From: Phocoena phocoena
Lineage: Eukaryota; Chordata; Mammalia; Artiodactyla; Phocoenidae
Length of the DNA stretch: 64,000 bases
Assembly: GCF_963924675.1 (NCBI RefSeq)
Contig: NC_089224.1
Span: 44,063,158-44,127,157 of the forward strand
Reading direction: 5' to 3'
Each line of letters starts with the position of its first letter. Positions within the stretch are counted from its first letter, which is position 1. The notes beneath the pieces are model-generated. The model searched no databases and was not told the origin of the DNA. It saw only the letters and a program-made list of their open reading frames with translations. Below, piece by piece: positions 58,067-64,000 of the stretch. The position numbers and the translations under genes were made by a program.

Positions 58067-58895
58067 CACACCATATTTTCTTTAGCCACTTATCTGTTGA
58101 TGGACACTTAGGTTGCTTCCATATCTTGGCAATTGTAAATTATGCTTCTATGAACATTGGTGTGTATGTATCTTTTTGAATTAGTGGTTTTGACTTTTTT
58201 TGGATATATACCCGGGAGTGGAATTCCTGGGTCATATGGCAGTTCTATTTTTAGTTTTTTGAGAAACCACCATTCTGCTTTCCACAGTGGCTGCACCAAG
58301 TTACATTCCCACCAAGAGTGTATAAGGGTTCCCTTTCCTCCACATCCTGGACATTTCTTATGTGTTCTTTTTGATGACAGCCATTCTGACAGGTGTGAGG
58401 TGATATCTCATTGTGATTTTGATACGCATTTCCCTGATGATCAGTGATGTTGAGCATCTTTTCATGTGCCTGTTGGCCATCTGCATTTCCTCTTTGGAAA
58501 AATGTCTATCCAGGTCTTCTGCTCATTTTTTAATTGGGTCACTTGTTTTCTTGGTGTTGAGTTGTATGGGCTCTTTATATATGTTGGATATAAACCCCTT
58601 ATCAGTCATATCATTTGCAAATATTTTCTCCCATTCAGTAGGATATATTTTCATTTTGTTGATGATTTCCTTTGCTATGCAAAAGCTTTTAAGTTGAATT
58701 AGGTTTCATTTATTTATTTTTGCTTTTATTTCCTTTGCTTTAGGAGACAGATCCAAAAAAATATATTTCTATGATTTATGTAAAAGAGTGTTCTTCCTAT
58801 GTTTTCCTCTAGGAGTTTTACGGTATCTGGTCTTACATTTAGTTCTTTAATCTATTTCAAGTTTATTTTTAAATAATGTGTTAAAGAATGTTCTA
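57570..58895 (-). mobile_element. 5'-truncated L1 with expanded (TA)n
   Basis: Reversed L1 3' region and ORF2 C-terminus: 'ttgtctgacttatttcaccc', 'ttatggctgagtagtattcc', 'ctgttgatggacacttagg' and 'ggataaaccccttatcag'-like blocks in order. A (TA)n array (58014-58061) has grown at the 'ccattatatata' position of ORF2. Moderately old; the frame is broken. Confidence 0.88.
58014..58061. repeat. (TA)n microsatellite within L1
   Basis: About 24 uninterrupted TA units at a site where the L1 coding sequence has a short TATATA. Confidence 0.96.
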
Positions 58896-58904
58896 ATTTT
58901 TTCC

Positions 58905-59012
58905 TGCTTCCTCACCCTGCTCTAATTTCCTTAATGAGAGGGATATATTTTACTTATAATTTTATCTCCTTCACTGACACAGATTAAATGCTTGTTGAAT
59001 AAATAAGTTTTT
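58905..59012 (+). mobile_element. L2 3' terminal fragment
   Basis: 'gattaaatgcttgttgaataaataag' is the L2 end, probably the continuation of 57080-57560. Confidence 0.5.
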
Positions 59013-59054
59013 TGAAACGAAAAACAGGTATTATAGCCATTTTACTATTTTGTC

Positions 59055-59525
59055 ATTTTACAGCTTTATTAATATATTCGTGAAGTATATTAAACTACAT
59101 ATATTTAAAGCATATATTTTGATGAGTTTTGGCATATGTATAAACTCTTGAAGCACTTAGCACAATCAAGATAATCTACATTTTCACCCTAAAGTTTTCC
59201 TCATGCCTCTTTCTAATTCTTCCCCACTCTATCCTCTCTATCAACCCCAGAGAACTATTGGTCTGCATTCTGTCTCTCGATTAGTTCTCAGTTTCTAGAA
59301 TTTTATCTAAATTGAATCATATATATGTACTCTTCCTTGTTTGGGTTCTTTCTCTCATATTTTTAAAGATACCTCCATGATGCTGCATATATCAATAACT
59401 AGATGCTCTTTATTGCTTCTTTTTATTTTATTGTACTGATATACCAAAATTTGTTTATCCATTTACCTATTGAAGGACATTTGAGTTGTCTCTAGTTTTC
59501 ATATACTGTTTAACCAATGAATAAA
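59055..59525 (-). mobile_element. Old L1 3' end remnant
   Basis: Reversed old L1 wording: 'cagctttattaatatattcg', 'gcacaatcaagataatctac', 'ccccagagaactattggtctg' and 'ttatccatttacctattgaag', in order. It is similar in type to 9500-10850. Confidence 0.7.
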
Positions 59526-59869
59526 TGTATGTCAAACATAATAGGCAATTTGCATAAAGTCAAAGGGTTAGAAAATAATAGGGTAAGGACTCAATCCCAG
59601 ATCTTGTAACTTTAAACATTCTGGACATTCATTAAAATGTATTATCACAGGGAAACTTCAAGCACATTTTAAATGTTACTTTGACTTCCATTCATGTTAG
59701 ACTGTTGTGCCTGTTTTAAATAATTCATTATTTCAAACATTTCTTGTTATTAAAAACAATAGCATGTAAATTTTAAACAGCACATAAATTCAATATGTAT
59801 CATAGGAGATATAAATATTAAATAGAGTCAATAATTTTATCTTCAGAATATAGGAACCTTTTTAGGGAA
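59526..59869. other. Unassigned A+T-rich DNA
   Basis: Nothing recognised. Confidence 0.4.
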
Positions 59870-60445
59870 ATAACAGTTATCTTTTGTGTAACATATTACC
59901 CCCCAAATTAATATATCCCACAGGATACATATTGATTGTCTAAAACAACCATCATTTTATTTGTTCATGATTGCAATGACTGGCTGGACAGGGCTCAGCT
60001 AGGATGGCTTAATTCTTCTCCATGTTGTGTCAGCTGAGCTTACTCAAATGTGGCTACGGTTTGGGTTGAAGGATTCAAGATGGCCTCATTCATGTGTCTG
60101 ACCCCTTAACTGGCCTGGTTCGCATGCTATACCCTTATGTTCTTTCATTCTCCAAGGCCTCATTTTTAGAGTGCCTTTCAATCTCCAGACCTATCATCAT
60201 ATGGACTCTCCAGCAGTCTCCAATAGTATAACAGAGATTTCCATGAATCTTAAGGCCCAGGCCCAGAACCAGCATAACCGTAGTCCAACTGCATGTATTG
60301 TTCAGAGCAAGTTATAAACCCAGCACAGACTGAAGGGAAGGGGGATAGATTCAACCTTTCGATGGAAGAAATGTCATATATCACTTTGATGGTCATCTTT
60401 GCACATAATCTATCATAGGAGGATTGATGGAGTTCTACTAGCAAG
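59870..60445 (-). mobile_element. MLT1-like LTR remnant
   Basis: 'aacatattaccccccaaatt', 'acaaccatcattttatttgttc', 'ggacagggctcagctaggatgg' and 'ggattcaagatggcctcattc' match a reversed old MaLR-type LTR. Confidence 0.5.
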
Positions 60446-62124
60446 GAAATGGATTCATGGATTGTGTTATACTAGCAAACATATATGAATAAATACATCT
60501 AAATGAGCACTGCTCCTTTTAAGGTACTCAATTTGAATGCAATACTTTAAATTTTAGCATCATATCAATTTTCAAAATATTAAGAATTATAAAGTGTTGT
60601 TTCCTTATTAGGACCCTTCATTGTGTGATTAAACCAAAGCAAGCAATTAAGGAATAAGACCCTCCAAAATAAACAATGTGAAGAAGAATATGCTTCAGAG
60701 AAAGAAGCAAGAGAAATGTGATAGTATTTATTTCTTTTTAAAATTAATTAATTAACTAATTGTTTTTTTTGCTAGATGGAGTAAATATCAGATTTGGGAC
60801 ATTTTTTGAAATGTTGAAAGCCTCTAGCAACAGGCATAGTCTTCTCTGACTTAATCTTGTCCAATGAGGAGTAAAAGCAAGATGGTGACAAGGAGAAAAA
60901 ATAACCGTGCATTTCCCCGTTACGCTCTTGCTCATCCAACTATGTAGTTTCTGCCTTTATCTGTGATTTAAAGACAAATCAAAGAGTTAGCACCCAAAGG
61001 AAGACAACCAGAAGAAAAGAACCAAAAGAGCTAGGAGTAAAGAACATAGCCAGAAATGTTTAGGAAAACTAGAACATGGTATCAGAGGGCAGCAACGGAG
61101 ATACGAAAGAATACAAATACCTCTGCCATTTTTTTCTTAACATGAAGGAGAACATTTTACATATTTGGAAATGATAGCACAAAATATTTTCAGTTTCTAC
61201 AGTTTCTCTGCTGAACTAACACTTGCTGCTTTTTTTTTTTATTAAACTTTTTTCTGGAGACCTAATGTTAAAGGTGCTAGTAAGGGAATAGTACCAATTC
61301 ATACTCATCCCTTATGGCAATCATTCTCTGCAGTCCTATGTAATGGAAATATATTGGCAAAGGCAATTTCTCAAGAAGAGCTCTAGGATCTGTGGAACTG
61401 ATAAAATTTATTCAAGTAAATACCTGAAATGTGGAACTGAAGAAATATATTTTAGACTAAATTTAATTCAAGACATCCAAATTTTGAACTATTTGGGTAA
61501 ACTTTTATTGAAAATTTATTATATATATTTTTGTTTGTTTTTTAGTTTTAAGAAGGATTCTATGATCCTGAAAGATGTAAATCCTCTCAAGCTAAGGATA
61601 ATGATCTTAAATATCCTCTTCAAAATATATAGAGAGCTCTGAACTGACACCCCTACTAGTTTACATTGAAATGTTCCATACAAAGGAGATTCATATACTT
61701 CATTTATTCTTAGAGTGAGCTTTTGAACCAAAATCAAATTTAAAACCCTTGTAAATATGCCCATCAATACAAAAGGCAGAAATATTGGCATATAGAATAT
61801 AAAAACTTGCAAGATGGCACAATGCCTAGAGAAAAACATTAGAAAATCTGGGCTCATCCCCAACTTCATTGCTGCCTTTCTGCATAACCTTGAAGCTTAT
61901 CATTTAACTCTTTCAAAGCCTTGTTTTCCCCCACTCTATAAGGTGACACTTAAACGAATTCACATGTACATAGAAAGTCTTCTAAGGATACACAAGAGCC
62001 TGGCAATATTGGCTTCTTCTGGGGAGGGCTCACTGGTTGCTGAGTAACAGGGATGTAAAGGAAACATTTCTCACTATACTTTATTTTACTCCTTTTGCAT
62101 TTTGTGCCCTATGTATGAGTTACT
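60446..62124. other. Unassigned intergenic DNA
   Basis: No gene or confident repeat. Opposed frames at 61343-61642 and 61519-61869 on both strands argue against coding. Confidence 0.4.
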
Positions 62125-62282
62125 GAGAAAGAGAGATCAGGGGGAAAGAAGGAGAGGAGAGAGAAGAGGGAAGGAGACGGGAGGGTGAAGGAAGAAGGGA
62201 GAGAGGGAGGAAGGGAGGGAAGGGAGAGAGGGAGGGAGGAAGGGAGGGAAGGAGAAAGGGAGGAAGGGAAGATGGAAGGAAA
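62125..62282. repeat. Polypurine tract, (GGGA/GGAA)n
   Basis: About 155 bases almost purely A and G on the plus strand. The serine/proline-rich minus-strand frames are repeat translations. Confidence 0.95.
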
Positions 62283-63739
62283 TTTTGTACCCATTTACAT
62301 TCACAGATAATCCCAAGGCCTTGGCTGATATTCATTTCATTCATAAAATATTCATCTTATTTTGAAAAAAATAAGATGTTTATAGTATGCCTTCTCCTTA
62401 ATATCATTTGCTATGACTTTTTCATCTTACATTTTAAGTACTGCCTTGCTCATTTTGTGGTGTGTTTTTTTCCACTCCTTATCATCCACACTTAACCCAA
62501 GAAACTGTGTAAGCAGGTGCATGGCAGTAGTCTATGAAGTGATCACCATGAATGAATAGGAATGATGTCAGACTATTATCTATTAATACAGAAGCATCTC
62601 TTCTCTGTTAATGCAATGTATAGGGATTCCTTGGAATCCTGCATAAGCTTGGGTAGGGAAGTAGACCTGCATCACTTCTTAGCTCTTAACTTCCAGGTCA
62701 TGTTATTCCACTTTCAAGTACAAGCTAACTCAGATCCACCCATGTAAGGGTAGAAAGTAATGATAGATGGACATAAGGCATATTTAAAATGAGAACTTGA
62801 CAATATAGAAAACAGAGAGGTGAATCAACATACGCTGCCTGTGTTTTATGTTTGGACGCCAAGGGGAAAGAACAGTGGTCCCTCTAGCAATGAGGAAAAG
62901 TAGGAAACATTTTATCAAGGTTACTGATTCAGCCTGTGGCCTCTCAATTCAACTGGGTACGAGAGATGTATGGTTACTTGGCAGGAAAGATTGCAAGGAA
63001 AGAAGTCTATTGGGGACAAGAATTTTAATGTGCACAAGCTACTATACTTCAAAGACAAGCACCAAATTCAAAATGTTGCTGCACTGAGGTTCACATGTGT
63101 CTATAAGATACAAGTTCAGTCACTCTCAAGCTTTTGAAGAGGAAGCAACAGGGGGCAAAACAAGGAACACATCAAAGTGCCTGCCCTGAATTGCTGGGGA
63201 AAGGTGAAACTGCAAGTGGTTCTGTTAATAGTGCTCTGGGTGCTGAGGCCACAGCCAGTAGACTGCTTGGAATACAAAGGGCTCTTCTCATTAACTTTCT
63301 GCTTCTCCTTTTGAAACCTCCCAGTGGGCAGCAGAGTTCTGTCAATGAGCTTGAAGCCTTATCCCTTAACTGAGAATCACTGGCTGTGCAGTGACTGCAA
63401 TTTCATGTGTTGATGCCTCACTAGGAGGAAACATATTGTTGATACTTTTTCATGAACTTCCTTAAGAAATTTTCAAGATGCTTTAGACAATCCTTATATT
63501 CCATGTCCTGAGAAAGACTCCAAACCTTTCCTTGAACTATCACCCATGATTGTTGCAACGGTTCATGCAATTTTGTTATTTCTAGGCTCTTAGTCTGTGC
63601 AGTGCACATTTAAAAGTGTATTGAAAGGTGGCATCCAGTAATGTGACCATTTCTGAAGACTCAGACTACTCAATAAAGCTTCATGTGGAATGATGAGAGA
63701 TCCTTAAGGGCCATAATAAACGACGTGCTTTTGATTTGC
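62283..63739. other. Unassigned intergenic DNA
   Basis: No gene or confident repeat. Frames at 62848-63087 and 63134-63373 show no recognisable domain. Confidence 0.4.
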
Positions 63740-63880
63740 AGCTTATTCATTTATTATTATCATTATGCATTTCCTGAAAACCCACTGTGTGACTCACACT
63801 ATCCTAATCTTTGTTGATACAGAAGTGAATAAAATGAACACAGTTTTTGCCCTCAAAGAATGTGGAAAAGTTCTGATAAG
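63740..63880 (-). mobile_element. L2 3' end remnant
   Basis: 'aaaacccactgtgtgactcac', 'gatacagaagtgaataaaatg' and 'tttgccctcaaagaatgtgg' form the reversed L2 3' end. The window ends about 120 bases later with nothing recognised. Confidence 0.6.
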
Positions 63881-64000
63881 TTAATGATAGCATCCCAGTC
63901 ATTCCATACTGACAAGAAGGTTGCATGTTTTCTAAATATTCCAAAGTGTTCAGTATCATCTCCCTGATATCTATATCTCTAGTTTATTCTTCTCTCAATT

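Noticed and set aside
1..64000. CRISPR arrays, operons, Shine-Dalgarno sites or prophage
   Set aside because: The repeat content is clearly mammalian. No regularly spaced direct repeats, compact genes or bacterial signals are present.

Overview
This 64 kb window looks like ordinary, A+T-rich, non-coding DNA from a cetacean (whale or dolphin). The lineage call rests on two tRNA-derived SINE forms of the CHR type (cetacean-hippopotamus-ruminant). One is the long form, with the head 'cctggtggcgcagtgg' and a body ending 'acccaacgcagccaaaa'. The other is the short form, read on the minus strand as 'cgggcctctcactgctgtgg...ccaccagggaagccc', which is abundant in toothed and baleen whales. L1 3' ends of the cetartiodactyl kind support the call. 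I found no protein-coding gene, exon set, tRNA, rRNA or CRISPR array. Open frames are short, overlap on both strands, and are either chance frames or decayed pieces of transposons.

Layout. 1-16 kb: one full CHR SINE (474-803), old L2, MIR and L1-type remnants, a polypyrimidine tract (7.1-7.25 kb), a minus-strand CHR SINE (7957-8309), and an old minus L1 (9.5-10.85 kb) that took a short CHR SINE. 16-23.5 kb: an ancient L2 is interrupted by a minus-strand gammaretrovirus-like endogenous retrovirus (16289-22589), itself interrupted by a younger plus-strand L1 (20256-21935). The ERV keeps decayed gag, protease and integrase pieces. 23.5-46 kb: MLT1-type LTRs, a MER5-like DNA element, MIRs, L2 pieces, four CHR SINE loci (one dimeric, one reduced to its head) and several microsatellites. 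46-52 kb: two 5'-truncated L1s meet head to head, followed by an older L1M and an L2. At 52.19-52.46 kb lies a CHR SINE fragment folded into a near-perfect hairpin. 52-64 kb: old L1, L2 and MLT1 remnants, a (TA)n-expanded L1 (57.57-58.9 kb) and a polypurine tract (62.1-62.3 kb).

The window has no gene pathway; what can be read is a history of insertions. Two events stand out. First, the ERV has features of an L1-mobilised, processed copy of a retroviral transcript: R sequence at its extreme 5' end, a poly(A) signal 27 bases before a short A run, and a 15-bp target duplication (14/15). Second, the SINE at 52.2 kb consists of two 85-bp arms that are exact reverse complements, as expected if nascent cDNA snapped back and copied itself. 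All family names are from recognition by eye. Divergent families (L2, MLT1, L1M, MER5) are less certain than the CHR SINEs, the young L1s and the retroviral gag/pol remnants.
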